64,000 bases of DNA from an uncultured Chitinophaga sp. (GTDB lineage Bacteria > Bacteroidota > Bacteroidia > Cytophagales > Cyclobacteriaceae): the NCBI GenBank assembly GCA_902168205.1, contig CABHOK010000001.1:1-64000 (forward strand), read 5' to 3'. How positions within the stretch are numbered: position 1 is the stretch's first letter; every line of letters begins with the position of its first letter. Of this stretch, positions 53,468-61,403 are shown in pieces. The notes under the pieces are model-generated. The model was not told where the DNA came from, did not search any database, and saw only the letters and a program-made list of their open reading frames with translations. The position numbers were made by a program, and so were the translations under genes.

Positions 53468-53602
53468 TTAAATGCGAGTTTCTTTTGTAACTTTTACAAC
53501 CTCTTTCTTCTGAGTCTTCTTCGCATACGTAGGGCACGTATGGAAACCACAGGAAGAAAGAACGATAGCCAGAACCGTGAATGCTGCTACAGATTTTTTC
53601 AT
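53468..53602 (-). CDS. Small lipoprotein, 44 residues
   Basis: A short gene from ATG 53602 to TAA 53468. It encodes MKKSVAAFTVLAIVLSSCGF and 24 more residues: a signal peptide with lipobox LSSC (Cys 18), then HTCPTYAKK with a second cysteine and a lysine-rich tail (KKTQKKEVVKVTKETRI). It has a good -7 promoter element at 53625-53632. I recall similar tiny lipoproteins in Cytophagales, but no function is known. Its clean signal peptide and promoter make it a probable real gene despite its size. Confidence 0.7.
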   Translation of the reverse strand: MKKSVAAFTVLAIVLSSCGFHTCPTYAKKTQKKEVVKVTKETRI

Positions 53603-53624
53603 ACAGTCAGGATTAAATGTTGTT

Positions 53625-53632
53625 CAAAGGTA
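53625..53632 (-). promoter_or_regulatory. Bacteroidota -7 element of the small lipoprotein gene
   Basis: On the minus strand TACCTTTG (53632-53625) fits TAnnTTTG and lies 22 bp before the ATG at 53602. It supports the small gene. Confidence 0.5.
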
Positions 53633-53709
53633 TATAAGTCGGTTTAACGGCACTTTTCGATTCCCGCAGAATTCTTACATATACGGTGAATCTTTTGGAA
53701 AATTAAATT

Positions 53710-54864
53710 TTGAAGCCGAAACAGAAACCCGAAATTAATGGTTTAGAGAAGTATACTCAGTCAGATATGCTCGGATACAGATTCTCAAAATACGCGCCCC
53801 CACCGGATTCCGGTAAAAGCGACTTCGAAAAACTGCTCAAGGTTTTCATGCAACTCATCCTGATCACCTCAGGAAATGTTTCTGAAGCCCTTCAGTGGCT
53901 CACGGAAGTTGACAGGCAATACGGTTTAACCAATGATAAATACGGCATTGGTGATTTTATAGAAGACTTAAAACGAAACGGCTACATCACCGATGAAGGT
54001 CCGCGTGGTGAGTTTAAGCTCAAAGCCAAGAGCGAGCAAAACTTACGTCAGTCGGCACTGGAAGAGATATTTGGTAAACTAAAAAAGACAAAACAGGGAG
54101 AACATAATACATCCCACAGCGGCCGCGGTGATGAACAGACCACCGAAAGACGCGATTATGAGTTTGGTGATACACTCGAACAGATATCCGTAACGGATTC
54201 GCTACGCAATGCGCAGATCAATCACGGTCTCGATAATTTCTTCATGACGGAGGAAGATCTTGAAGTGATGGAGAGTGAGTATAAAACGCAAACTTCCACC
54301 GTACTCATGATCGATATATCGCACTCCATGATTTTGTATGGAGAAGATCGCATCACGCCTGCCAAAAAAGTAGCCATGGCGCTGGCAGAACTTATCACCA
54401 AGAAGTATCCGAAAGATACGCTTGATATATTGGTGTTTGGTGATGACGCCTGGCAGATCGAGATCAAAGATTTACCATACCTGCAGGTTGGGCCGTATCA
54501 CACCAACACTGTGGCAGGCCTTGAACTGGCGATGGATATTTTGCGCAGACGCAAGAATGCCAACAAGCAGATCTTCATGATCACGGATGGAAAGCCAACG
54601 TGTATCAAACAAGGTATAAAGTATTACAAGAATGCTTTCGGACTTGATCAGAAAATTTTGAGCACGACACTAAACCTGGCCGGGCAACTCAGAAAATTAA
54701 AAATACCCGTTACTACTTTTATGATAGCCACAGACCCTTACCTGAAATCATTTGTGCGCGAATTTACGAAGGCCAACAATGGCAATGCCTACTATAGCAG
54801 CCTGGAAGGTCTGGGAAATCTCGTCTTTGAAGATTTCAAAAAAAACAGAACCAAGAATTTATAA
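53710..54864 (+). CDS. VWA domain protein of a MoxR/Mg-chelatase-type pair
   Basis: A 384-residue protein, without signal peptide, whose C-terminal part (about 190-384) is a VWA domain. MIDAS residues are in TVLMIDISHSMILYG (DxSxS) and MITDGKPT, with GPYHTNTVAG giving the threonine. The N-terminal part is an acidic/charged helical domain with a Gly-rich segment (SHSGRGDEQ). The partner ATPase gene begins 52 bp later. VWA proteins paired with MoxR ATPases help fold or insert metal into target enzymes. Start read as TTG 53710; ATG 53767 is a second choice. Confidence 0.87.
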   Translation: MKPKQKPEINGLEKYTQSDMLGYRFSKYAPPPDSGKSDFEKLLKVFMQLILITSGNVSEALQWLTEVDRQYGLTNDKYGIGDFIEDLKRNGYITDEGPRGEFKLKAKSEQNLRQSALEEIFGKLKKTKQGEHNTSHSGRGDEQTTERRDYEFGDTLEQISVTDSLRNAQINHGLDNFFMTEEDLEVMESEYKTQTSTVLMIDISHSMILYGEDRITPAKKVAMALAELITKKYPKDTLDILVFGDDAWQIEIKDLPYLQVGPYHTNTVAGLELAMDILRRRKNANKQIFMITDGKPTCIKQGIKYYKNAFGLDQKILSTTLNLAGQLRKLKIPVTTFMIATDPYLKSFVREFTKANNGNAYYSSLEGLGNLVFEDFKKNRTKNL

Positions 54865-54916
54865 TCAACTGCCGATATATAGTTTCGGCTAATCCCTTTT
54901 TAGAATTACATATACT

Positions 54917-56431
54917 ATGCATCATACATCTGTAAAAACCCTCGGAGAACTAAAGAAGACTGGCTATAGAACGCGCTCAACAAAAGAAGAGCTTCGCGAA
55001 AATCTGATCAAAAGACTCCGCAATAAGGAAACTGTATTTGAAGGTATATGGGGCTACGAAGAAACCGTAATCCCCGATCTGGAACGTGCTATACTGGCCG
55101 GCCACGATGTTAACCTGCTCGGTTTACGCGGACAGGCCAAAACGAGATTGGCGCGCCTCATGGTAAAACTGCTGGATGAATATATACCGTATATAGAAGG
55201 CTCTGAACTGAACGATGACCCGCTGGAACCTATATCTCGCTACGGCAGAGACAAGGTTCAGGAACTGGGCGATGCTACCCCCATAGCATGGCTGCATCGT
55301 GATGAACGTTATACTGAAAAACTGGCAACACCTGACGTTTCTATTGCTGACCTGATTGGTGATGTTGATCCTATAAAAGCAGCGACATTAAAGCTACCCT
55401 ATTCAGATGAGCGTGTGATACACTTCGGATTAATACCGCGCTCGAACCGAAGTATATTTGTTATTAATGAATTGCCCGACCTGCAGGCGCGCATCCAGGT
55501 TGCGCTCTTTAACATTTTACAGGAAGGCGACATCCAGATTCGCGGTTTTAAACTGCGCATGCCGCTGGATATACAATTTGTATTCACGGCCAACCCGGAA
55601 GACTATACCAACCGCGGAAGCATAGTCACTCCGTTGAAAGACCGTATCGACAGCCAGATCATTACACACTATCCAAAAACTCTGGATATAGGCAAACGCA
55701 TTACTCAACAGGAAGCGCGTCTCAAAGAAGAGCAACGAAGTGCTGTAACGGTAAATGAAATCGCAAAAGACCTAATCGAACAGATTGCCTTTGAAGCGCG
55801 CAAGAGTGAATATGTAGATGCCAAGAGTGGAGTATCTGCACGCCTCACTATATCTGCGTACGAAAACCTGGTGGCGGCTGCCGAGCGCAGAACCATCATT
55901 AACCAGGAGAAGAACACCGCGATTCGTGTTGCAGACTTTATTGGTGTAGTACCCGCTATAACCGGTAAAGTAGAACTGGTATACGAAGGCGAACAGGAAG
56001 GGCCCGGCATCGTAGCACAAAACCTGATTGGTAAAGCCTTGCGTACTCAATTCTTAAATTACTTCCCGGATCCTGACAAGTTCAGAAAACAGAAGGAAAA
56101 AAGTCCCTACAAAAAAGTAGCCGACTGGTTTGGTGAAGGCAACACCGTAGACCTGCTTCACAACATGCAGCAGAATGAATTTGAGAAAGCGTTGAAATCT
56201 GTTCCGGGTCTATCGGAGCTGGTAAATGAATTTCATAAAAACCAGGATGCAGCAACCAAGCTATTTCTGATGGAGTTTGCTTTGCACGGACTGGCAGAAT
56301 ATAGTCTCATCAGCAAACATAATTTAACAGCAGGTCTTCAATTTAAAGATTTGCTCAGCAGTATGTTTACCCTGCCGCGACCAGGCGAAGAAGAAGATGA
56401 CGATGATGAATTCGCGCGAGGGAAATTTTAA
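54917..56431 (+). CDS. MoxR/magnesium-chelatase-like AAA ATPase
   Basis: A 504-residue AAA ATPase. The Walker A is of the MoxR form GLRGQAKTRLAR (about residue 70), and the Walker B region is SIFVINELPDLQARIQVALF (about 173-192), where the usual Asp-Glu is Asn-Glu. The sensor-type segment FVFTANPEDYTNRGSIVTPLKDRI follows at about 218. It pairs with the upstream VWA protein, as in RavA-ViaA and MoxR-VWA systems, which act as chaperones. The asparagine in Walker B seems to be a subfamily trait, by my recollection, and may lower ATPase activity. Ends before a strong terminator. Confidence 0.9.
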   Translation: MHHTSVKTLGELKKTGYRTRSTKEELRENLIKRLRNKETVFEGIWGYEETVIPDLERAILAGHDVNLLGLRGQAKTRLARLMVKLLDEYIPYIEGSELNDDPLEPISRYGRDKVQELGDATPIAWLHRDERYTEKLATPDVSIADLIGDVDPIKAATLKLPYSDERVIHFGLIPRSNRSIFVINELPDLQARIQVALFNILQEGDIQIRGFKLRMPLDIQFVFTANPEDYTNRGSIVTPLKDRIDSQIITHYPKTLDIGKRITQQEARLKEEQRSAVTVNEIAKDLIEQIAFEARKSEYVDAKSGVSARLTISAYENLVAAAERRTIINQEKNTAIRVADFIGVVPAITGKVELVYEGEQEGPGIVAQNLIGKALRTQFLNYFPDPDKFRKQKEKSPYKKVADWFGEGNTVDLLHNMQQNEFEKALKSVPGLSELVNEFHKNQDAATKLFLMEFALHGLAEYSLISKHNLTAGLQFKDLLSSMFTLPRPGEEEDDDDEFARGKF

Positions 56432-56449
56432 TAAATAAAACATCCTTAC

Positions 56450-56486
56450 CAATAACTTCCTGTGCATGCAGGAAGTTATTGTTTTA
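56450..56486 (+). terminator. Rho-independent terminator
   Basis: CAATAACTTCCTG (56450-56462) pairs perfectly with CAGGAAGTTATTG (56469-56481) across TGCATG, and TTTTA follows. It closes the VWA/ATPase operon. Confidence 0.88.
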
Positions 56487-56598
56487 TAGAAGAACCACAG
56501 TTGTCTCATTCTTCGAAAAAATAATTCCGGGGTGCAGGCATAAAAATATTCACAGCAACACGTTAGTTTTAACGTTTCTCGTTTCAGCCATATATACC

Positions 56599-57264
56599 AT
56601 GAAACTTCAGGAGTCAGTCACCTTCAACCCGCAGCAAGTGCAGCAGCTTAAAAAGCTGGTGGCACAGGGCGAAGGACTTACGCTTGAATTTAAACGCAAG
56701 GCTGCCTTTCCGGAAAAGATCGTACGCGAAATGATCGCCCTCGCCAATACAAAAGGAGGAATACTATTAGTAGGCATTGGCGATGATCTGACTATACCGG
56801 GCTTGAAACATCCCGAAGACGAATCGCACGTAATCAAACAAGCGCTAAAGAAATGCAAGCCCGCGTTAGTATATAAAGAAGAATATATACCCGTTGGCAA
56901 TGCCCGGACCGTTATTCAATATGAGATACCCGAGAGCAACCGGAAGCCACACTATATATTTCACAGCGAAGACAACAAAGAATGTTTTGTACGGGTAGAA
57001 GATAAAAGTATAAAAGCGAGTCGTGAAGTGCGCGAGATAGCCAAGCGTGCGCAGCATAAAAAAGATATACGCTTTAACTATGGTGAGTACGAACACCTGC
57101 TTATGCAATACCTGGATGCGAATAATACTATAACACTAAAGAAGTTTATAGAAATAAGCGGGCTCAAAAAATTCTATGCTTCAAAGAAATTAGTATTGCT
57201 AGTATTAGCCGATGTACTTCGCGTAGCACCTAATGAGCGCGGAGATATTTACTCCCGCATTTAA
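56599..57264 (+). CDS. AlbA_2 (Schlafen-type) domain putative DNA-binding protein
   Basis: A 221-residue protein from ATG 56599 (frame open to 56479, which is inside the terminator). It has the AlbA_2 fold (PF04326) over about residues 12-130: GEGLTLEFKRKAAFPEKIVREMIALANTKGGILLVGIGDD and a C-terminal part FIFHSEDN-like. Proteins of this type are putative DNA- or RNA-binding regulators or AlbA/Schlafen relatives, with no known reaction here. A helix-rich tail follows (KKFIEISGLKKFYASKKLVLLVL), possibly a winged helix. It is monocistronic. Confidence 0.82.
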   Translation: MKLQESVTFNPQQVQQLKKLVAQGEGLTLEFKRKAAFPEKIVREMIALANTKGGILLVGIGDDLTIPGLKHPEDESHVIKQALKKCKPALVYKEEYIPVGNARTVIQYEIPESNRKPHYIFHSEDNKECFVRVEDKSIKASREVREIAKRAQHKKDIRFNYGEYEHLLMQYLDANNTITLKKFIEISGLKKFYASKKLVLLVLADVLRVAPNERGDIYSRI

Positions 57265-57622
57265 TTCTCCTATTATACATCTCGATTATTACTCCTTCAG
57301 AATGTTAACTCACGGTTAACGAATAACTACTAACGGTTAACGATTCCCGAACGGGGTCGTAAAGTTATGAAAAAAGTTTTCTTTCCTGCATGTTCTCAAA
57401 TCATAACCTTTTTTTTAGATTTCATTTGAAATCGTGATGCAGTGTATTTTTCATAGTGAAATGATACGAGCCATACGCGAACTCCATGTGTCCCTTATGA
57501 AATAGTTTAGTAACACACATGAAATCCATTTGAAGCCGAGAACACCATCGCATGAAATTTCCTGAAGGAGTAAATTCTACTGCAGTCCTGTTCAACGCTA
57601 AACCTAATGTTCTTTGTGAAGC
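57265..57622. other. 358-bp gene-free stretch upstream of phoH, with 21-bp-spaced direct repeats
   Basis: The direct repeat acggttaacga is at 57312-57322 and 57333-57343 (21 bp period). GTTAAC also occurs at 57304, 57315 and 57336. A palindrome gatttcatttgaaatc lies at 57418-57433. Spacing of two helical turns suggests a binding site for a dimeric or tandem regulator. I see no gene in it. Confidence 0.45.
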
Positions 57623-58960
57623 ATGGCAAAACCCAAGAAGGAGAAGAAAATCTTCGTACTCGACACGTCTGTCATTATTTATGAACACAACTCTATCCTC
57701 AACTTTGATGAACATGACGTTGGTATCCCAATAACGGTTCTGGAAGAACTCGATAATTTCAAGAAGGGCAACGACACTAAAAATTTTGAAGCGCGCGAAT
57801 TTATACGGCTTATTGATAAGCTGGCCAAAGACCGCATGCTTCAGGAGTGGAACCCGATCAACGGAAAAGGTAAGGGTAACTTTAAGGTGTTAATGGACAC
57901 CAACAGTGCCGTAGATGCCAACAAGGTATTTAACGAAGTAAAGGCAGACCACCGTATACTCAATGCAGCTTTACAACTGCAGAAAGAAGATAAAGGCAAG
58001 CGCGTTATTCTCGTTTCGAAAGATGTTAACCTACGGCTGAAAGCTAAATCGCTCGGGTTGCAGGCAGAAGACTATACCACGGGTAAAGTCCAGAATATAT
58101 CTTCGCTATATACCGGCCGCACGATCATCGAAGACATCGATGCCAACCTCATTAATTTACTTTACGAAAAAGGTTATTGCCAGCCGGCAGATCTGCTGGG
58201 TAAATTAAACCCGCTCCGGAATCACTACTATATATTGAAGAGTGGCAAGAAGTCGGCCTTGGCTTACTACAATCCGTTCAACGGCATGCTGGAGCATGTG
58301 GAGAAGCGGTCGGTATACGGCATCAAGCCACGTAATGCGGAGCAGACCTTTGCCATTCATGCTGCACTAAAACCTGAAATAAAACTGGTCTCCATTCAAG
58401 GTGTGGCGGGTACGGGTAAGACCTTGCTCGCACTGGCAGCGGCACTGGAACAGAAGCGGGAGTATAAACAGATTTACCTGGCGCGGCCTATCGTTCCGCT
58501 CAGTAACAAAGACATCGGATATTTACCCGGTGACATCAAATCGAAGGTAAACCCCTATATGGAACCGCTGTGGGACAACCTGAAGTTTATACAAAATCAA
58601 TATAGCGAAACGGATAAAGAGTACTCCAAAATTACCGAGATGGTAAGCCAGGAGAAACTCGTCATTACACCGCTGGCCTATATCCGCGGAAGGAGTCTCT
58701 CAAATATATGTTTCATTGTAGATGAAGCACAGAACCTGACACCACACGAAGTAAAGACGATCATTACCCGTGCCGGAGAAAATACGAAGATCATTTTTAC
58801 CGGAGATATATACCAGATTGATACACCGTACCTCGATTCACAAAGTAATGGACTTTCAACGCTTATCGACCGTCTTCAGGATCATGAGCTATATGCACAC
58901 ATTACACTGGAGAAAGGCGAACGTTCCGAACTGGCAAACCTGGCCAACGAACTCCTGTAG
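57623..58960 (+). CDS. PIN-PhoH (PhoH2-type) ATPase/RNase
   Basis: A 445-residue protein with an N-terminal PIN nuclease domain (residues 1-150; IFVLDTSVIIYE, VLEELDNFKKG, VSKDVNLRLKA) and a C-terminal PhoH ATPase domain (VSIQGVAGTGKTLLALAAAL at about residue 265, Walker A; FIVDEAQNLTPHEVKTIITRAG, Walker B; IFTGDIYQID). PhoH2 proteins unwind and cut RNA. It is probably monocistronic with its own promoter in the region before it. A terminator follows at 59034. Confidence 0.95.
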   Translation: MAKPKKEKKIFVLDTSVIIYEHNSILNFDEHDVGIPITVLEELDNFKKGNDTKNFEAREFIRLIDKLAKDRMLQEWNPINGKGKGNFKVLMDTNSAVDANKVFNEVKADHRILNAALQLQKEDKGKRVILVSKDVNLRLKAKSLGLQAEDYTTGKVQNISSLYTGRTIIEDIDANLINLLYEKGYCQPADLLGKLNPLRNHYYILKSGKKSALAYYNPFNGMLEHVEKRSVYGIKPRNAEQTFAIHAALKPEIKLVSIQGVAGTGKTLLALAAALEQKREYKQIYLARPIVPLSNKDIGYLPGDIKSKVNPYMEPLWDNLKFIQNQYSETDKEYSKITEMVSQEKLVITPLAYIRGRSLSNICFIVDEAQNLTPHEVKTIITRAGENTKIIFTGDIYQIDTPYLDSQSNGLSTLIDRLQDHELYAHITLEKGERSELANLANELL

Positions 58961-59033
58961 GGATAAAGAATGGCTTCTGATATTTTTTCAAATTCAGAAA
59001 TTTTCGTTCCCATTCTAAGACTTAGACAGAACA

Positions 59034-59071
59034 AGATCCTTGAAATCGACATGATTTCAGGGATTTTTTGT
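59034..59071 (+). terminator. Rho-independent terminator after phoH
   Basis: ATCCTTGAAAT (from 59036) pairs with ATTTCAGGGAT (to 59065), with one G-T pair, and TTTTTT follows. Confidence 0.8.
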
Positions 59072-59143
59072 TTTGGCGCGCAATTCGCCATTGTTTGGCA
59101 AACCGCACTAAGTTTTATGATACTTCGTTTTATTTTCAGGCAG

Positions 59144-59368
59144 ATGTCTCTCCAAAAACAAGCTCGTTATCTGAAGAAAAAGGGTATAATGCTTGGAACA
59201 CGTTTAAAGAATGGCCGCAAGATTCACATCTATATGCTGCGCGATCTCTTTATTGAAGTACGCTATAAAAATGACAATGCTAATGATGAAGCTGAGCAAT
59301 TGAATATGCTCCGTGGATTGAATAACCTGAACGATTATCTCGAGAGAGAATTTAAGGCCAGCTTTTAA
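59144..59368 (+). CDS. Conserved small cytoplasmic protein, 74 residues
   Basis: A 74-residue protein from ATG 59144 (MSLQKQARYLKKKGIMLGTR). The open frame extends upstream, but earlier starts lie in the phoH terminator. It is rich in basic residues at the N-terminus and has an acidic centre (KNDNANDEAEQLNML), with a helix-forming end. I recall small proteins like it in Cytophagales; no function is known. Its stop codon (59366-59368) lies in the loop of the following terminator. Confidence 0.65.
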   Translation: MSLQKQARYLKKKGIMLGTRLKNGRKIHIYMLRDLFIEVRYKNDNANDEAEQLNMLRGLNNLNDYLEREFKASF

Positions 59369-59385
59369 GACTGGCCTTTTATTTT
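59354..59385 (+). terminator. Terminator overlapping the end of the 74-residue gene
   Basis: AAGGCCAG (59354-59361) pairs with CTGGCCTT (59371-59378), and TTATTTTT follows. The left arm and the loop lie inside the coding sequence, up to its stop codon. It also separates it from the convergent sucD. Confidence 0.85.
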
Positions 59386-59401
59386 TACTGCTTGTTGTCT
59401 G

Positions 59402-60280
59402 TTATTTCTTCGAAAGCACCTTCAGCATTGTTTCACCGATCTCTGCTGGTGATTCTACTACGTGAATGCCGCACTCTTTCATTACAGCCATCTTTGCTGC
59501 CGCAGTGTCATCTGCACCACCGATAATTGCACCAGCATGCCCCATTCTTCTTCCGGGAGGCGCTGTTTGGCCAGCTATAAATCCTACAACAGGTTTCTTG
59601 TTTCCGTTTTCTTTGATCCAGCGGGCAGCCACAGGTTCGTAGTTACCACCGATCTCACCGATCATTACGATCGCGTCTGTTTCAGGATCGTTCATCAATA
59701 ACTCTACAGCATCTTTAGTAGGTGTACCAATGATCGGGTCACCACCTATACCAATTGCAGTAGATATACCCAGCCCTGCTTTTACAATCTGATCGGCAGC
59801 CTCGTAAGTAAGTGTTCCTGATTTAGACACAATACCAACTTTACCTTTTTTGAAAACGAAGCCTGGCATGATACCAACTTTCGCTTCGCCTGGTGTAATT
59901 ACACCCGGGCAGTTAGGACCTATCAGCGTTACATTCTTATCCTTGATATATTTCTTCGCCACCATCATATCCTTTACAGGTATACCTTCGGTGATCGTGA
60001 TAATTACTTTGATACCGGCATCAGCAGCTTCCATGATCGCATCAGCAGCGAACGCTGGCGGAACGAAAATGATGGTTACATCTGCACCTGTCTTATCAAC
60101 AGCTTCTTTTACGGTATTAAATACTGGTCTTCCCAAATGCTCCGATCCACCTTTCGCCGGTGTTACCCCGCCTACTACATTGGTTCCGTACTCTATCATT
60201 TGTCCGGCATGGAAAGTACCTTCCGAGCCTGTGAATCCTTGAACAATTACTCTTGAATTTTTATTAACCAGTACACTCAT
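59402..60280 (-). CDS. sucD: Succinyl-CoA synthetase alpha subunit
   Basis: A 292-residue alpha subunit (SucD). In the TCA cycle, with SucC, it makes succinate from succinyl-CoA and forms ATP or GTP. CoA-binding Rossmann part: [14 protein letters not shown], and [12 protein letters not shown]; the phosphohistidine is in [10 protein letters not shown] (about residue 246). The beta subunit gene (sucC) is not adjacent. A full TTTG-N19-TAnnTTTG promoter lies upstream. Confidence 0.97.
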   Translation of the reverse strand: MSVLVNKNSRVIVQGFTGSEGTFHAGQMIEYGTNVVGGVTPAKGGSEHLGRPVFNTVKEAVDKTGADVTIIFVPPAFAADAIMEAADAGIKVIITITEGIPVKDMMVAKKYIKDKNVTLIGPNCPGVITPGEAKVGIMPGFVFKKGKVGIVSKSGTLTYEAADQIVKAGLGISTAIGIGGDPIIGTPTKDAVELLMNDPETDAIVMIGEIGGNYEPVAARWIKENGNKKPVVGFIAGQTAPPGRRMGHAGAIIGGADDTAAAKMAVMKECGIHVVESPAEIGETMLKVLSKK

Positions 60281-60302
60281 GAACGTTGATTTTTAAGCAG
60301 CA

Positions 60303-60333
60303 CAAAAATAGGAGAATAAAGCTATCAACCAAA
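60303..60333 (-). promoter_or_regulatory. Promoter of sucD (TTTG-N19-TAnnTTTG)
   Basis: On the minus strand, TTTG (60333-60330) is followed by a spacer of 19 bases and TATTTTTG (60310-60303). This matches the Bacteroidota sigma-ABfr-type consensus exactly. The transcript would begin about 20 bp before the ATG at 60280. Confidence 0.75.
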
Positions 60334-60346
60334 CCAACCTAGAATA

Positions 60347-60374
60347 CAAAAGGCTGCCTTTCAGCAGCCTTTTG
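60347..60374 (-). terminator. Terminator of the FecR-like/TPR gene 60381-61283
   Basis: AAAAGGCTGC (60348-60357) and GCAGCCTTTT (60364-60373) are perfect inverted repeats with a loop CTTTCA. On the minus strand it comes right after the stop codon at 60381. It sits just before the sucD promoter region. Confidence 0.8.
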
Positions 60375-60380
60375 GTTGGG

Positions 60381-61283
60381 TTATTTCGTATTCAAAGGTC
60401 TGTCCTTTAAATTGTTACGTATTAAAAATTCGTTATATAAATCTTTATAGCTCTGCACGTCCGGAGCAAGTTTTATCGCTTCCTGGAAAGCCGTGGATGC
60501 ATCTATCAGCAACGAATTCTGTTCGTAGAAGCCTGCCAGAATCAGTTTATTGATCGCGGTGTTTTCCTGTGTTTCACCGGAGATCTCATTCAGTAATGTC
60601 TTGATCCGGGTTTTATCAGCTTTGGACAAGCGCTTCAAGGTATACTTTTCAGAAACCTTGTTACGATCGTTCTTCGACTCTACGGTTACCAGTATATTGT
60701 CTTCGTTGGCAAAATCTGCATCCGCCAGATTTACCTGGATGCTGCTCTCGCCTGTTTCGCGTGTAGCAAGCTCATCATCAAACAAGCTCTTGAACTTCAC
60801 TACATACGGGCCAGGTATTTTTTCAACATCCCAGTTGATGATAATCACATCATTATAAATAGTAGGGTTCTGCGTAGCGATTGGCAAATACAGCGGTATA
60901 ACTGAACCGCGATGAACCGCTCCGGTAGCCTGCATGCTGCTTCCTTTCTGATTGTTTGCACTCAGTATAAAATCAGCATACTTATTTAAAACACTTGTGC
61001 CGTTACCTACCTTCTTGGCAAGGTCAGCAACTTTATACTTTCCGGCTTGTTTTACTTCTATAGGTTTACCACTTACGTGCACCAGACCTACGTATGCATT
61101 TTCTGCAACCTTCAGTTCATCGTCAGACTTCAGGCTTGAACCTACCTTAATAACCTGCCAGCCAGAACCTGCCTTTATTTCATTCTTACCTTTATTTACC
61201 AGAACCTTAAAGGTATAGTCCTGGGCTATTGCCTGTACAAATCCGATCAAGGCAAACACGAACAGCGCCAACTTCTTTTTCAT
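60381..61283 (-). CDS. Secreted FecR-like domain protein with TPR end (paralog A)
   Basis: A 300-residue protein with a signal peptide (residues 1-21, ending AIA-Q). The N-terminal half has a FecR-like beta pattern: SGWQVIKVGSSLKSDDELKV, then YVGLVHVSGKPIEVKQAGKY. The end has a TPR-type helix pair (AINKLILAGFYEQNSLLIDA, STAFQEAIKLAPD). The neighbour at 61404-62303 is a close paralog. It is probably periplasmic or surface-exposed. A -7 element (TACTTTTG, 61322-61315) suggests its own promoter. It is not a FecR anti-sigma, since it has no cytoplasmic domain. Confidence 0.75.
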   Translation of the reverse strand: MKKKLALFVFALIGFVQAIAQDYTFKVLVNKGKNEIKAGSGWQVIKVGSSLKSDDELKVAENAYVGLVHVSGKPIEVKQAGKYKVADLAKKVGNGTSVLNKYADFILSANNQKGSSMQATGAVHRGSVIPLYLPIATQNPTIYNDVIIINWDVEKIPGPYVVKFKSLFDDELATRETGESSIQVNLADADFANEDNILVTVESKNDRNKVSEKYTLKRLSKADKTRIKTLLNEISGETQENTAINKLILAGFYEQNSLLIDASTAFQEAIKLAPDVQSYKDLYNEFLIRNNLKDRPLNTK

Positions 61284-61314
61284 GACATTCTATAGGGTTA
61301 AGGGTTTTACTTTC

Positions 61315-61322
61315 CAAAAGTA
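61315..61322 (-). promoter_or_regulatory. Bacteroidota -7 element of paralog A
   Basis: Minus strand TACTTTTG (61322-61315) fits TAnnTTTG and lies about 32 bp before the ATG at 61283. No -33 element is evident. Confidence 0.45.
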
Positions 61323-61360
61323 GAACATGCGTTGCAATTTTCTTTCCATAAACGAAAGAA

Positions 61361-61376
61361 GCCGCACGATGGCGGC
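61361..61376 (-). terminator. Hairpin after paralog B
   Basis: GCCGC (61361-61365) and GCGGC (61372-61376) form a short GC-rich hairpin with flanking AAGAAG/CTCTTTTT in the plus-strand sense. Read on the minus strand it lies 28 bp after the stop codon of the gene ending at 61404 and can act as its terminator, with a weak U-run. Confidence 0.55.
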
Positions 61377-61403
61377 CTCTTTTTACTATTTTTTACTGGA
61401 AGA

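Noticed and set aside
54917-56431. Calling the VWA/ATPase pair a true magnesium chelatase (BchI/BchD)
   Set aside because: No chlorophyll or cobaltochelatase large subunit gene is near, and the Walker A is of the MoxR type.
57552-57734. A 60-residue frame overlapping the start of the PIN-PhoH gene
   Set aside because: Half of it is the phoH coding sequence in another frame, and the upstream part lacks a promoter or coding bias.
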